Of a DNA stretch of 46,547 nucleotides, positions 8,750 to 16,896 are shown piece after piece. Positions within the stretch are counted from its first letter, which is position 1. Every line of letters begins with the position of its first letter. The notes below the pieces were generated by a model. It was given only the letters and a program-made list of their open reading frames with translations. It searched no databases and had not been told where the DNA came from. Position numbers and translations under genes: made by a program. The stretch covers positions 1 through 46,547 of the forward strand of contig JAFGXI010000022.1 of NCBI GenBank assembly GCA_016936665.1. The letters are read 5' to 3'. The DNA comes from Bacteroidales bacterium. GTDB lineage: Bacteria > Bacteroidota > Bacteroidia > Bacteroidales > JAFGXI01.

Positions 8750-9784
8750 TTAGTATTTTAAAATTAACTTTTTATGCTTTTTACTTTGTTCACCATTACT
8801 TTTAATAAAATATACGCCAGGTAACATATTATTACTTTTACTAATAGAGTAAGAAAAACTACCATCCGATCTAATATCTGGGGTATCTGTTTTAACCATT
8901 CTGCCGGATGCATCCATGATTTCAATTTTTGATGGTTTATCTAAGTTCTCTGGACACGCGCTCATATCTACCGTGCATTGCCCAAAACAAGGATTTGGGT
9001 AAATGGTTACTACACAATCTCCATCACTGTCGAAACTAATATAAATGCCTAAAACATCAAAAACTGTTTTTGTTTTATCATAATCAAATTGACTTAATTT
9101 ATAATACCAAGTGCCTTCGTTTGGTGGTGTGTCGTTGTATTGATATTTATTATATTCATTACTATTTCCGTGTCCGGCAACATCTGTAATTTGTTCAAAA
9201 TTAAGACCATCTTTCGATCGCTCTATCGTAAAATAGTCGTTGTTGTGTTCTGAGCTGGTTTCCCATTCTAATCGAATCTTTTCCCCTTCAGATATTGCAT
9301 TAAAATACGTTAATTCTACCGGTAATGTAGATGGATATCTTTGGTAACCGCTGACATCGCCTGAGTTCCCGTCCCATTCTTTATTTTCGTTGATTACTAT
9401 TTCATTAATAGCATGATTTGGGCTACTATGGTTATCGGTTTCTAAAGCACCACCCACTTCAATCGTAACACTCGAACCTGCTCCCAATGTTAATATGGTT
9501 GGGTCGTTGGAAATTGATTTCAATCTTAATACCGCACCATCTTCAACTATAAATTCTATAGCGCAATCCAAAGTGACAGATTCTCTAATAATTAAAGTTA
9601 CGCCTCTCGGAACAACAATAGAGTTACAATTCGAACATTCCGGAGTAATGCCGTTTACCCAAGAGTCGTTATCATCCCAGTAATCGGCGCCGGGGCCATT
9701 GTTGGCATTTATCGTTTGCGATTGCAGAATTGTACTTACAAAAATTGCGACAAAAGTTGCTAATAGTCGTTTTGAAGGGATCAT
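8750..9784 (-). CDS. Small T9SS-exported protein with sorting domain (344 aa)
   Basis: A signal peptide ends near residue 23 (LQSQ). Residues about 25-130 form a G8/right-handed beta-helix-like stretch typical of Bacteroidota surface proteins (WDDNDSWVNG, VPRGVTLIIRESVTLDC, GAVLRLKS). LPVELTYFNAIS opens the FN3-like module, and the last 80 residues form a type A T9SS sorting domain with the hallmark YPNP, a GVYFIK strand and a Lys-rich C-terminus. It is likely secreted across the outer membrane and cleaved or anchored by the PorU system. It is the first gene of the unit that also holds the lipoprotein and LytTR regulator. The short passenger domain carries no visible catalytic motif, so a structural or binding role is more likely than an enzymatic one. 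Confidence 0.85.
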   Translation of the reverse strand: MIPSKRLLATFVAIFVSTILQSQTINANNGPGADYWDDNDSWVNGITPECSNCNSIVVPRGVTLIIRESVTLDCAIEFIVEDGAVLRLKSISNDPTILTLGAGSSVTIEVGGALETDNHSSPNHAINEIVINENKEWDGNSGDVSGYQRYPSTLPVELTYFNAISEGEKIRLEWETSSEHNNDYFTIERSKDGLNFEQITDVAGHGNSNEYNKYQYNDTPPNEGTWYYKLSQFDYDKTKTVFDVLGIYISFDSDGDCVVTIYPNPCFGQCTVDMSACPENLDKPSKIEIMDASGRMVKTDTPDIRSDGSFSYSISKSNNMLPGVYFIKSNGEQSKKHKKLILKY

Positions 9785-9890
9785 GATAATTTGTGTTATT
9801 TTTGGTTGTACTTTCAGATTACGAAAGATTCTTATATTGGTTACTTAGTAAAAAGATAATGTCAATATGTCTTAAAGTTAGATTTGGCAA

Positions 9891-9898
9891 TATGTTTG
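9891..9898 (+). promoter_or_regulatory. Possible -7 element for grpE-dnaJ
   Basis: TATGTTTG matches TAnnTTTG and lies 28 bp before the grpE ATG. No good -33 TTTG is found about 20 bp upstream, so the call is weak. No CIRCE inverted repeat is visible in the 140-bp gap. Confidence 0.3.
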
Positions 9899-9925
9899 AA
9901 ATGGGCATGAAAAAATGTTGGTAAT

Positions 9926-10486
9926 ATGGCAGATAAAGAAGAGAAAACAACTCAAGATGCAGAAAATACTTCGAATAAAGATTCGAAATCGAAATTAAAT
10001 AAAAAGAAAAAGCAAAGTAAAGCTGACGAGTCGGCAGAAAAACTAATTGAGCTAGGCGAAAAGTTGGCAGAAATTAATGACAAACATTTACGTTTGCAAG
10101 CCGAATTCGATAATTATAGAAAACGCACGCTTAACGAAAAAATGGAATTAATGAAAAGCGGTGGAGAAGATGTACTAATTTCATTATTGCCGGTGTTAGA
10201 TAATTTCGAACGCGCTATTAGTGCATCCATTAAAACTGATGATATTAGCTCTGTTAGAGAAGGTATTAATTTGATATACAATGGATTTAAAGATTATCTG
10301 AATAAAAAAGGAGTCAAAGAAATTGATGCAGTTGGAAATGCATTCGATACAGATTTTCATGAAGCACTAACCAAAATACCGGCTCCATCCGATGAGTTTA
10401 AAGGAAAGGTTGTTGATGTAATTGAAAAAGGATATACTTTCAACGAGAAAGTAATTCGTTACGCTAAAGTGGTTGTAGGAGAATAA
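9926..10486 (+). CDS. grpE: Nucleotide exchange factor GrpE
   Basis: GrpE releases ADP from DnaK and so drives the Hsp70 folding cycle in the cytoplasm. The protein has 186 residues, usual for the family. A charged Lys/Glu-rich N-terminal tail (about 1-45) leads into the long coiled coil, with the family pattern [13 protein letters not shown] at about 57-69. The C-terminal beta domain carries the signature around [13 protein letters not shown] and ends with [18 protein letters not shown]. dnaJ follows 11 bp later in the same direction, the standard Bacteroidota arrangement; dnaK is not in the window. The start ATG is the first in frame and gives the expected tail. Identification is secure. 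Confidence 0.97.
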   Translation: MADKEEKTTQDAENTSNKDSKSKLNKKKKQSKADESAEKLIELGEKLAEINDKHLRLQAEFDNYRKRTLNEKMELMKSGGEDVLISLLPVLDNFERAISASIKTDDISSVREGINLIYNGFKDYLNKKGVKEIDAVGNAFDTDFHEALTKIPAPSDEFKGKVVDVIEKGYTFNEKVIRYAKVVVGE

Positions 10487-10497
10487 ATAAAATAAGG

Positions 10498-11640
10498 ATG
10501 TCGAAAAGAGATTATTACGAGGTATTAGGTGTCAGTAAATCGGCAACGAAGGAAGAGTTAAAAAAAGCCTATCGAAAGTTGGCTATTCAGTACCATCCCG
10601 ATAAAAACCCGGATGATAAAGCCGCTGAAGATAAATTTAAAGAAGCTGCAGAGGCCTACGAAGTGTTAAGTAACGACGAAAAGCGTTCAAGATACGATCA
10701 ATTCGGCCATGCAGGCATGGGAGGAGCCACAGGCGGTGGTGGTTTTGGTGGTTTTTCCGACATTGAAGATATTTTTTCGAGCTTTGGTGATATTTTTGGC
10801 GGTCACTTCGGTGGTTTTGGCGGATTTGGAGGTCAACGTGCTCAAAGAGTAAATAAAGGTTCGAATTTACGAGTAAAGGTGCGCTTAACACTTCAAGAAA
10901 TAGCCAAAGGAGTTGAAAAAAAAATCAAAGTAAAAAAATACGTAGCTTGCGAAGTTTGTAGTGGTACAGGAGCTAAAAATGGCACCAGTACAGAAACTTG
11001 TTCAACATGCAATGGTCGTGGCCAAGTTACCAGAGTCCAACGAACTATTCTAGGTCAGGTACAAACCAGTTCAGTTTGTCCAACTTGTAATGGAGAAGGC
11101 AAAATTGTTAAAGAAAAGTGTACTCACTGCCACGGAGAAGGCTTAACAAAAGCCGACGATGTTATTACAATCAATATTCCTGCTGGTGTAGAAGAAGGAA
11201 TGCAATTATCGGTTAGCGGCAAAGGAAATGCGGCAAGGAGAGGAGGGGTCAATGGCGATTTATTGGTATTGATAGAGGAAGAATCGCACCCCGAGTTGAT
11301 TAGAGATGGAAATAATTTATTGTATAATTTGTTTGTGTCTGTTCCCGATGCCATACTCGGTGGAACAGCTGAAATCCCCACTTTAGACGGTCGTGTAAAA
11401 GTTAAAATTGATGCTGGTACTCAATCCGGGAAAATGCTTCGCTTGAGAGGGAAAGGTTTGCCCGATGTTAACCGCTATGGTGTTGGCGATTTATTAGCGA
11501 AAATAAATGTTTGGATACCAAACAATATTAAAAAAGACGAGAAAAAACTGATCGAGAAGTTATCCGAATCAGACTCGTTTACACCTAACCCAACCAACGA
11601 AGAAAAAAGCTTCTTTCAGAGAATGAGAGAATATTTTTAG
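10498..11640 (+). CDS. dnaJ: Molecular chaperone DnaJ
   Basis: This Hsp40 co-chaperone stimulates DnaK ATPase activity and delivers unfolded substrates. The 380 residues show every type I DnaJ element in order: a J domain with HPD (residues 33-35), a Gly/Phe-rich stretch (about 73-115), four zinc-binding CxxCxGxG repeats (CEVC, CSTC, CPTC and CTHC, about 150-215), and the C-terminal substrate-binding beta domains ending in a short Phe/Arg tail. It forms an operon with grpE, 11 bp upstream. osmC follows after a 71-bp gap that holds a possible promoter of its own, so the operon may end here, although no hairpin terminator was seen after the stop. Confidence 0.97.
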   Translation: MSKRDYYEVLGVSKSATKEELKKAYRKLAIQYHPDKNPDDKAAEDKFKEAAEAYEVLSNDEKRSRYDQFGHAGMGGATGGGGFGGFSDIEDIFSSFGDIFGGHFGGFGGFGGQRAQRVNKGSNLRVKVRLTLQEIAKGVEKKIKVKKYVACEVCSGTGAKNGTSTETCSTCNGRGQVTRVQRTILGQVQTSSVCPTCNGEGKIVKEKCTHCHGEGLTKADDVITINIPAGVEEGMQLSVSGKGNAARRGGVNGDLLVLIEEESHPELIRDGNNLLYNLFVSVPDAILGGTAEIPTLDGRVKVKIDAGTQSGKMLRLRGKGLPDVNRYGVGDLLAKINVWIPNNIKKDEKKLIEKLSESDSFTPNPTNEEKSFFQRMREYF

Positions 11641-11669
11641 TAGACAATATCATACTATATAACAAAAAT

Positions 11670-11677
11670 TACTTTTG
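11670..11677 (+). promoter_or_regulatory. Possible -7 element for the osmC-like gene
   Basis: TACTTTTG matches TAnnTTTG 34 bp before the ATG at 11712, in the AT-rich gap after dnaJ. No matching -33 TTTG is present, so confidence is low. Confidence 0.35.
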
Positions 11678-11711
11678 TGAGTATTAATACAACAATTAAA
11701 AAACAATAATT

Positions 11712-12134
11712 ATGGGTAAAGATAGCGCTAGCGTTAGCTGGAAAGGAAATATGGCTTTTGAAGCATCGCAAAGTGGACATCAATTTATGATCGATGCAGA
11801 ACCACATGTTGGTGGCGAAGATTTAGGGCCACGACCAAAAGCATATATGCTAACTGCATTGGCAGGTTGCACTGCAATGGATGTTGTTTCAATTCTTAAA
11901 AAAATGAGAGTTGAGCTCAGCGATTTTAAAGTCACTGTAGATGGTGAGTTAACCGACGAGCATCCCAAACATTTTGTAAAAATGATTGTAAAATATGAGT
12001 TTTGGGGAAAAGAATTGCCAATGGATAAAATACAAAAAGCAATTAATTTATCAGAGGAAAGATATTGTGGCGTAAGCGTTGTATACAGAAAAGCAATGCC
12101 TGTTGAGTCAGAAATTATTTTACATGAAGATTAA
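11712..12134 (+). CDS. OsmC/Ohr family protein
   Basis: OsmC-family proteins are small cytoplasmic dimers, many of which reduce organic hydroperoxides through a pair of cysteines. Here the 140 residues contain both: Cys53 in LAGCTAMDVVSILKKM and Cys119 in ERYCGVSVVYR, the family's two active-site helices. The subgroup with the LxGCTAMDV motif is closer to YhfA-type OsmC proteins than to Ohr proper, so peroxidase activity is plausible but not assured. The gene stands alone after the heat-shock operon and ends at a strong bidirectional terminator. Association with stress genes fits the family. Confidence 0.9.
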   Translation: MGKDSASVSWKGNMAFEASQSGHQFMIDAEPHVGGEDLGPRPKAYMLTALAGCTAMDVVSILKKMRVELSDFKVTVDGELTDEHPKHFVKMIVKYEFWGKELPMDKIQKAINLSEERYCGVSVVYRKAMPVESEIILHED

Positions 12135-12150
12135 TCTTTGATAGAGTACT

Positions 12151-12186
12151 AAAAAAAAGGCGTCCATAATTTTGGACGCCTTTTTT
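12151..12186. terminator. Bidirectional rho-independent terminator
   Basis: An 8-bp perfect stem GGCGTCCA/TGGACGCC (12159-12166 with 12173-12180) with a 6-base loop is flanked by A8 on the left and T6 on the right. It can end transcription of the osmC-like gene from the left and of the exbB-exbD operon from the right. Confidence 0.92.
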
Positions 12187-12203
12187 ATATTAATTAAATA
12201 CAA

Positions 12204-12674
12204 TTACTTATCGTTTTTCTTTCTGGAAGAGTAATTGATTTTTAATGCATTTACTTCGCGGAGGGCTTGTTTTATATCGGTTACAATTCCCATTTTAGCT
12301 TTACCATCTACTTTAAGAGATGTTGTCATAAAAGGCACCTCTTTTTCGTCGCGAGCTTCACGTTCGCTGATAATGAATTGCTCAATATCGCTAACTGTTG
12401 CAAATTGATCGTTCAATTGAATACGAGGTTCTGTACCAAATAATTTAACAAATTGTCTTTTAGGTTCTCCAACGTATATGTAACTTACTAGCGATTTTTT
12501 TTCGAGTTTTTTAAGCTCAGTTGCAGAAGGTAAGTTGTTTTTTACTTTTAAATCTGCAGTACGCATTACAGTAGTTACCATGAAGAAGAACAACAACATA
12601 AACACGATATCTGGTAAAGATGCCGTAGAAACTGCAGGCGTTCCGCCTTTTCCTTTTCTTCCAAATTTTGCCAT
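12204..12674 (-). CDS. exbD: Biopolymer transporter ExbD (second copy)
   Basis: ExbD works with ExbB as the inner-membrane proton-driven motor that energises TonB or related envelope machines. The 156-residue protein starts with a Gly/Lys-rich cytoplasmic tail, then one membrane helix (about 20-42, DIVFMLLFFFMVTTVMR) that holds the conserved Asp of the proton path, and a periplasmic domain ending in a Lys-rich tail. The spacing to the upstream exbD is 6 bp. Two consecutive exbD genes after one exbB-like gene are common in Bacteroidota. This is the last gene of the operon, ahead of the terminator at 12151-12186. Confidence 0.93.
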   Translation of the reverse strand: MAKFGRKGKGGTPAVSTASLPDIVFMLLFFFMVTTVMRTADLKVKNNLPSATELKKLEKKSLVSYIYVGEPKRQFVKLFGTEPRIQLNDQFATVSDIEQFIISEREARDEKEVPFMTTSLKVDGKAKMGIVTDIKQALREVNALKINYSSRKKNDK

Positions 12675-12680
12675 AATATC

Positions 12681-13253
12681 TTATTTTCCTACGTTTCTTG
12701 GTTCTGCTTCAGAAATCTTTTGTGCGTAAATTTTACGAATAGCCGACTGACGTGGCTCATCTAGCTCTTCAAACGATTTATGAAACTTACTTTGTGCTAA
12801 ATCTTCACGCAACTCGTTATAAGCTTTTACCAGTTCGTTTTGTACTGCGATATAAGTCTCGTAACTCGTTCCATTATCGTTTTGTAAAGAAATTACGCCT
12901 TTAGAGATATTATAAGGTCCAAAATACTCGACATCTTTAATCTCTTTTTCTGGTAATTTTTCAAGATCGTTAGGGTTAGCAATAAACTCTTTTGCTTTAT
13001 CCTTTAGCTGATTAATTTCAACCGGTTCCCCTTTTAAAGCCACTCTGTTTTGGCTGTTAATCTGAACAACAAACACGTTTCGTTCTTTAATTTCAGGAGG
13101 ATCTGGCATTTCTTCATCTAATTTAGGAGGAAGCATACGAGCCAATCCGGAGTCAACATCCATAGTTGTAGCCACAAGGAAGAAAATAAGCAACATAAAT
13201 GCGATATCTGCCATTGCGCCAGAAGGAATCTCGGGGGTATCTCGTCTTGCCAT
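12681..13253 (-). CDS. exbD: Biopolymer transporter ExbD (first copy, with insert)
   Basis: The N-terminus SGAMADIAFMLLIFFLVATT contains the single membrane helix with the proton-path Asp (residue 16), as in other ExbD proteins. The periplasmic part is longer than usual (190 residues in all) because of a helical insert of about 50 residues after NISKGVISLQND, where a canonical ExbD would end. The two ExbD paralogues are not near-identical, so they may form a heteromeric motor or serve different TonB-like partners. The gap to the next gene is 6 bp, and 11 bp to the preceding 4-TM gene. Confidence 0.92.
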   Translation of the reverse strand: MARRDTPEIPSGAMADIAFMLLIFFLVATTMDVDSGLARMLPPKLDEEMPDPPEIKERNVFVVQINSQNRVALKGEPVEINQLKDKAKEFIANPNDLEKLPEKEIKDVEYFGPYNISKGVISLQNDNGTSYETYIAVQNELVKAYNELREDLAQSKFHKSFEELDEPRQSAIRKIYAQKISEAEPRNVGK

Positions 13254-13264
13254 AATTAATACAC

Positions 13265-13729
13265 CTATTTAAATGATTTAGAAAACTCAGTAATAATGAT
13301 ACCAACAACTGCAATACCTCCTAAAAGATAAGTAGTAAATAAGCCGGTACCAACCCATTTAGAAACAGATTCTGTAATATTAAATTTATCAGCATTATAG
13401 AAAGTAGGTATTACATCTGATGCCATAGCGTATGCTATACCAACAACAACTAATAAAGCACCAACACCAATTAAAGCATTTTTAGCTTTTTTAAAGTCAG
13501 ACACAACCAAGTATACCGAAAATAATACGGCACTCACTGTAGCAACCAAGAAAAGTGCATACGTCCAATAAATAATATTGTCTGTAAACGATGGATATGT
13601 ATAATCCTTTTCGTTGGCAAATGTAGCAACATCAGTTCCTCCGAAGAAAAATATAAGAATCATTACAACGGAGATGCCCAATAGTGCATACATTATATAT
13701 TGTACTATTTTACTAATTTTAGCGTCCAT
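13265..13729 (-). CDS. Four-helix membrane protein in the exbB-exbD operon
   Basis: The 154 residues contain four predicted membrane helices (about 8-30, 50-74, 84-106 and 127-150) with short loops and no signal peptide or obvious catalytic residues. The gene lies between exbB and the two exbD genes with gaps of 8 and 11 bp, so it is almost certainly expressed with them. I recognise no named family, but a small integral protein in this position is a recurring feature of Bacteroidota ExbBD operons. A role as an accessory or assembly subunit of the motor is inferred from position alone. Confidence 0.75.
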   Translation of the reverse strand: MDAKISKIVQYIMYALLGISVVMILIFFFGGTDVATFANEKDYTYPSFTDNIIYWTYALFLVATVSAVLFSVYLVVSDFKKAKNALIGVGALLVVVGIAYAMASDVIPTFYNADKFNITESVSKWVGTGLFTTYLLGGIAVVGIIITEFSKSFK

Positions 13730-13737
13730 CGAGCAAA

Positions 13738-14595
13738 TTAAGCTTTAAGTTTTGAAATAATGTCGATCATAGAAATTGAAGCATCTTCCATTTCGTTTAC
13801 GATACTATCAATTTTAGCTACGATATAGTTATAAAATACTTGTAAAATCATGGCAACAACCAAACCCGATACTGTAGTAATCAAAGCAACTTTAATACCA
13901 CCGGCCACAAGAGTTGGAGAAATATCACCAGCAATTTCGATAGCATCGAAAGCTTCAATCATACCGATAACTGTTCCTAAGAAACCTAACATCGGAGCTA
14001 AGGCTATAAATAAAGCAATCCATGTTAAACCTTTTTCGAGTTTACCCATTTGAACACCACCATAAGCTACAATAGATTTTTCAACGTTTTCTATAGAATT
14101 AGAATCGTTGGCATCGTATCTTTCTAAACCTTGATAAAAAATTGATGCAACTGGGCCTCTTGTGTTTCGGCAAACTTCTTTTGCGGCTTCAACACCACCA
14201 CTATTTAAAGCATCTTCAATTTTGATTAATAATTTTGAAGTGTTTGTACTAGCTAAGTTCAAGTAAATAATACGTTCGATAGCTAATGCTAAACCTAAAA
14301 TTAAAGAAATTAATACGAAACTCATGAAAGTAGGTCCACCTTCGATGAATTTTTGCTTTAATTGTTGATGAAAACCTGGGGTTTCAACATCTACAGTAGC
14401 GACCTCGACTGTTTCTTCAGCAACCTCTTTAGGAGCTTCAGCTGGTTGTTCAGTAACTGCTTGTGCAGCAGACGAATCTGGAGTTGTAGCAACTTCTTCT
14501 TGAGCAGCAGGTTGCTCATTTAGAGCGAATGCAACTTTGCTCGCTCCGTAAGTTAGTATTCCAAATAATGCGAATAGTGCGAAAAACTTTTTCAT
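13738..14595 (-). CDS. exbB: MotA/TolQ/ExbB proton-channel protein
   Basis: This is the channel-forming subunit of the proton motor. The 285-residue protein begins with a signal-like helix (1-24), then an Ala/Glu/Pro-rich periplasmic linker (about 28-75), a feature of Bacteroidota ExbB proteins. Three membrane helices follow: FMSFVLISLILGLALAIE at about 95-112, the GLTWIALFIALAPMLGFLGT helix near 190, and KVALITTVSGLVVAMILQ near 235, the last two holding the conserved TolQ/ExbB polar residues. It is the first gene of the operon exbB, 4-TM protein, exbD, exbD, with a good promoter upstream. Confidence 0.94.
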   Translation of the reverse strand: MKKFFALFALFGILTYGASKVAFALNEQPAAQEEVATTPDSSAAQAVTEQPAEAPKEVAEETVEVATVDVETPGFHQQLKQKFIEGGPTFMSFVLISLILGLALAIERIIYLNLASTNTSKLLIKIEDALNSGGVEAAKEVCRNTRGPVASIFYQGLERYDANDSNSIENVEKSIVAYGGVQMGKLEKGLTWIALFIALAPMLGFLGTVIGMIEAFDAIEIAGDISPTLVAGGIKVALITTVSGLVVAMILQVFYNYIVAKIDSIVNEMEDASISMIDIISKLKA

Positions 14596-14626
14596 GATTT
14601 GTTTAATTGTTTAACGTTTATTATAA

Positions 14627-14658
14627 CAAAAATATAATTTTAATACGATACATCACAA
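14627..14658 (-). promoter_or_regulatory. Promoter of the exbB operon
   Basis: On the minus strand, TTG (14656-14658) is followed after 21 bp by TATTTTTG (14627-14634), a full match to the Bacteroidota -7 consensus TAnnTTTG. The box lies about 32 bp upstream of the exbB ATG, which leaves a short leader. Confidence 0.5.
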
Positions 14659-14697
14659 TGATAATCCTCCTATTTTCGTAATTAGAAGTATTCTCAG

Positions 14698-14784
14698 CGG
14701 AGAGTAAGGGATTCGAACCCTTGATACCCTCTCGGGTAAACACGCTTTCCAGGCGTGCGCCTTAAACCGCTCGGCCAACTCTCC
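14698..14784 (-). tRNA. tRNA-Ser (anticodon GGA)
   Basis: Read on the minus strand, GGAGAGT (14778-14784) pairs with ACTCTCC (14699-14705) as the acceptor stem. The anticodon arm CACGC-CTGGAAA-GCGTG has anticodon GGA, and the long variable arm (ACCCGAGAGGGT) marks a class II serine tRNA. The T-loop GTTCGAATC is present. CCA is not encoded, as is usual in Bacteroidota. The gene stands alone between the exbB operon and the asparaginase gene. Confidence 0.97.
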
Positions 14785-14954
14785 AATAAAATGGTTCGCA
14801 ATATACAAAAAATAGAACTGTGAACTCATTTTACAAAGGCAATATCTTCAAAAAATTAGTGGCCGATAGTTATATGAATACAATACTTCGTTCTACTTCA
14901 ACGACGTTTTAAAAATAAAATTGTTTTGTAGACCCTTAAATATTTGAATCTGCT

Positions 14955-15974
14955 TCAATAAATTTCTCCGCTAATCGGTTTCTCAATGGCTTTTTTTAAA
15001 ATTTCGCCCGTAGCTCCATTGCCCATTAGGAACATTAGCTTGGTCAGTGTTGCTTCAATGGTCATATCGTGTGCACTTACCATTCCAATTTGTTTTAAAT
15101 AAGTACTGGTCTCGTATTGTCCCATGTTAACTGATCCTCCTTTACATTGGGTTACATTAACCAAAACGATGTTTTTTTGCTCAGCTTGTTTTAGCAATTC
15201 TAAAAACCACTCATCTGTTGGTGCATTTCCTGCACCATAAGTTTCAATTATTAAGGCTTTTAAATTAGGAATATTGAAAAAAGCATTCACATATTGATTG
15301 GTCATACCGGGGAAGACTTTCATTACGGCTACATTGGGGTCAAGTCGATCATTAAAAATTGGTGTTTTTTCTGATGATTTAAGAAAATAGCTTTCGTTGT
15401 AATTAATATGAATGCCAATGTCGGCTAATACCGGGTAGTTTTCCGATGAAAAAGCATTAAAGTACTCTGCATTCACTTTACTAACGCGGTTCCCTCTAAA
15501 TAATTTGTTCTCGAAACATACGCAAACTTCGTTGACAACCGGCTTGTTAAAATGTTTAGCTAAAGCGACTTCTATCGACGTGATTAAATTTTCCTTACCA
15601 TCTGTTCTAATAGTTCCAATTGGAAGTTGTGATCCTGTTAGAATTATTGGTTTGTTTATGTTCTGAATCATAAAGCTTAGAGCCGATGCCGTATGAGCCA
15701 TGGTATCTGTTCCGTGCAAAATAACAAAACCATCGTATTGTTGATATTTCTGCTTAATAATTGACACTAATGTTTTCCAAAACTCAATGTTAACATTAGA
15801 TGAGTCGATAGGAGATTCGAATTCGTAAGAGTCTATCTGACAGTCGAAATTGTTAATTTCGGGGACTTGTGATGTAATATGTTTAAAATTTAATGGAACT
15901 AATGAATTGGTTACAGGATCGTTAACCATTCCAATTGTACCTCCGGTATAAATCAACAATATTTTATTGTTCAT
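14955..15974 (-). CDS. ansA: Type I L-asparaginase
   Basis: This enzyme hydrolyses L-asparagine to aspartate and ammonia. The 339-residue sequence has no signal peptide, fitting the cytoplasmic type I class. Catalytic motifs are YTGGTIGM at residues 9-16 (Thr nucleophile) and LHGTDTMAHTAS at 87-98, which holds the second Thr and the Asp of the triad; the proton-transfer Lys lies in TDGKENL at about 160. The start overlaps the tatD stop by 11 bp, so the two genes are translated from one message. The gap that follows (14785-14954) up to the tRNA holds nothing I can identify. Confidence 0.93.
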   Translation of the reverse strand: MNNKILLIYTGGTIGMVNDPVTNSLVPLNFKHITSQVPEINNFDCQIDSYEFESPIDSSNVNIEFWKTLVSIIKQKYQQYDGFVILHGTDTMAHTASALSFMIQNINKPIILTGSQLPIGTIRTDGKENLITSIEVALAKHFNKPVVNEVCVCFENKLFRGNRVSKVNAEYFNAFSSENYPVLADIGIHINYNESYFLKSSEKTPIFNDRLDPNVAVMKVFPGMTNQYVNAFFNIPNLKALIIETYGAGNAPTDEWFLELLKQAEQKNIVLVNVTQCKGGSVNMGQYETSTYLKQIGMVSAHDMTIEATLTKLMFLMGNGATGEILKKAIEKPISGEIY

Positions 15975-16755
15975 AGCGATTTAAATTAAAGAGTTCATAT
16001 ACGTTATTGGTTGTTGCTTCGCTTATGCCCTGAATGTCTTTGCCATAAATATCAGCAATTTTTCTAGCCGTGTAAAACATATAGCTACTTTCGTTTCGTT
16101 GTCCTCTTTTAGGTTCTGGGGCTAAATATGGTGCATCTGTTTCGATAATAATATGTTTTAAATCAATATTGGATAATACATCGGTTAGGTTAGATTTTTT
16201 AAAAGTAACGATACCATTGATGCCTAAAGAAAATCCATAGTCATTAATTATTTTATTGGCTTGCAAAAGGTCTCCGGTAAACGAATGAAACACTCCTTTT
16301 AAACCGGGTTTAAATTTTCGATCGAAAACTTCGAAGATTTCATCAAAGGCATCTCTGCAATGAATAACAACAGGAAGCTGATGTTCGATAGCTAAATCAA
16401 TTTGAAATTCAAGCGCTTTAATTTGCTCTTCGAAAAAAGTTTTATCCCAATATAAATCTAAACCTATTTCTCCAATTGCTACAAACTTTTCTTTGTCGAG
16501 CCATTGCTTTACAATTTCAAGCTCATTTTCAAAATCATCCTCCACAGAAGTAGGATGCAAACCCATCATTGGAAAAATATTTTGAGGGTATTTTTTACAT
16601 AAAGCCAGCATACCATCGATAGTTGTTGAATCGATATTTGGCATAAGAATTTTTTTTATTCCAGCCTTGTGTGCATTGAAAACAATATCTCTTCTGTCTT
16701 TGTCGAAGGCTTCGTCGTATAAATGAGCGTGAGTATCTATTAAATAATGTTTCAT
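15964..16755 (-). CDS. tatD: TatD-family metal-dependent hydrolase/DNase
   Basis: TatD proteins are TIM-barrel, two-metal hydrolases with 3'-exonuclease activity, often linked to DNA repair. The metal-binding motifs are visible in order: DTHAHLYD (residues 7-14), GEIGLDLYWD (about 95), HCRD (about 132), HSFTGD (about 157) and ETDAPYLAPEPKRG (about 205). At 263 residues it has the family's usual length. The start at 16755 is the first ATG and gives a complete first motif. It is co-transcribed with ansA, which overlaps its 3' end; the pairing has no obvious functional logic but is common in Bacteroidota. Confidence 0.94.
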   Translation of the reverse strand: MKHYLIDTHAHLYDEAFDKDRRDIVFNAHKAGIKKILMPNIDSTTIDGMLALCKKYPQNIFPMMGLHPTSVEDDFENELEIVKQWLDKEKFVAIGEIGLDLYWDKTFFEEQIKALEFQIDLAIEHQLPVVIHCRDAFDEIFEVFDRKFKPGLKGVFHSFTGDLLQANKIINDYGFSLGINGIVTFKKSNLTDVLSNIDLKHIIIETDAPYLAPEPKRGQRNESSYMFYTARKIADIYGKDIQGISEATTNNVYELFNLNRYEQ

Positions 16756-16781
16756 TTTTTAATATAAATAACGATAATTGG

Positions 16782-16813
16782 TTTGTTATCTAGTCATTAT
16801 AAATTTATTTTTG
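16782..16813 (+). promoter_or_regulatory. Promoter of the radical SAM gene
   Basis: TTTG (16782-16785), a 20-bp spacer and TATTTTTG (16806-16813) give a complete Bacteroidota-type promoter on the plus strand. It would leave a leader of about 75 nt before the TTG start at 16897. Confidence 0.55.
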
Positions 16814-16896
16814 ATTCGAAAAGATAACAGTCACTGATAAGTATTAATTATAGTGCGAAATTACATTATTCAAATCTAAAAAAATAGTAATACAAG

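Noticed and set aside
9786..9806. LytTR-like repeat upstream of the 344-aa gene
   Set aside because: Two ATTTGTGTT/ATTTTTGGT-like words occur, but they are adjacent (9-bp period), each has a mismatch and they lie in the leader, so the LytTR spacing is not met.
14785..14954. Hairpin-like stretch near 14890-14910 between tRNA-Ser and ansA
   Set aside because: CTTCGTTCTACTTCAACG-type words do not form a convincing stem with a T-tract, so I do not call a terminator.
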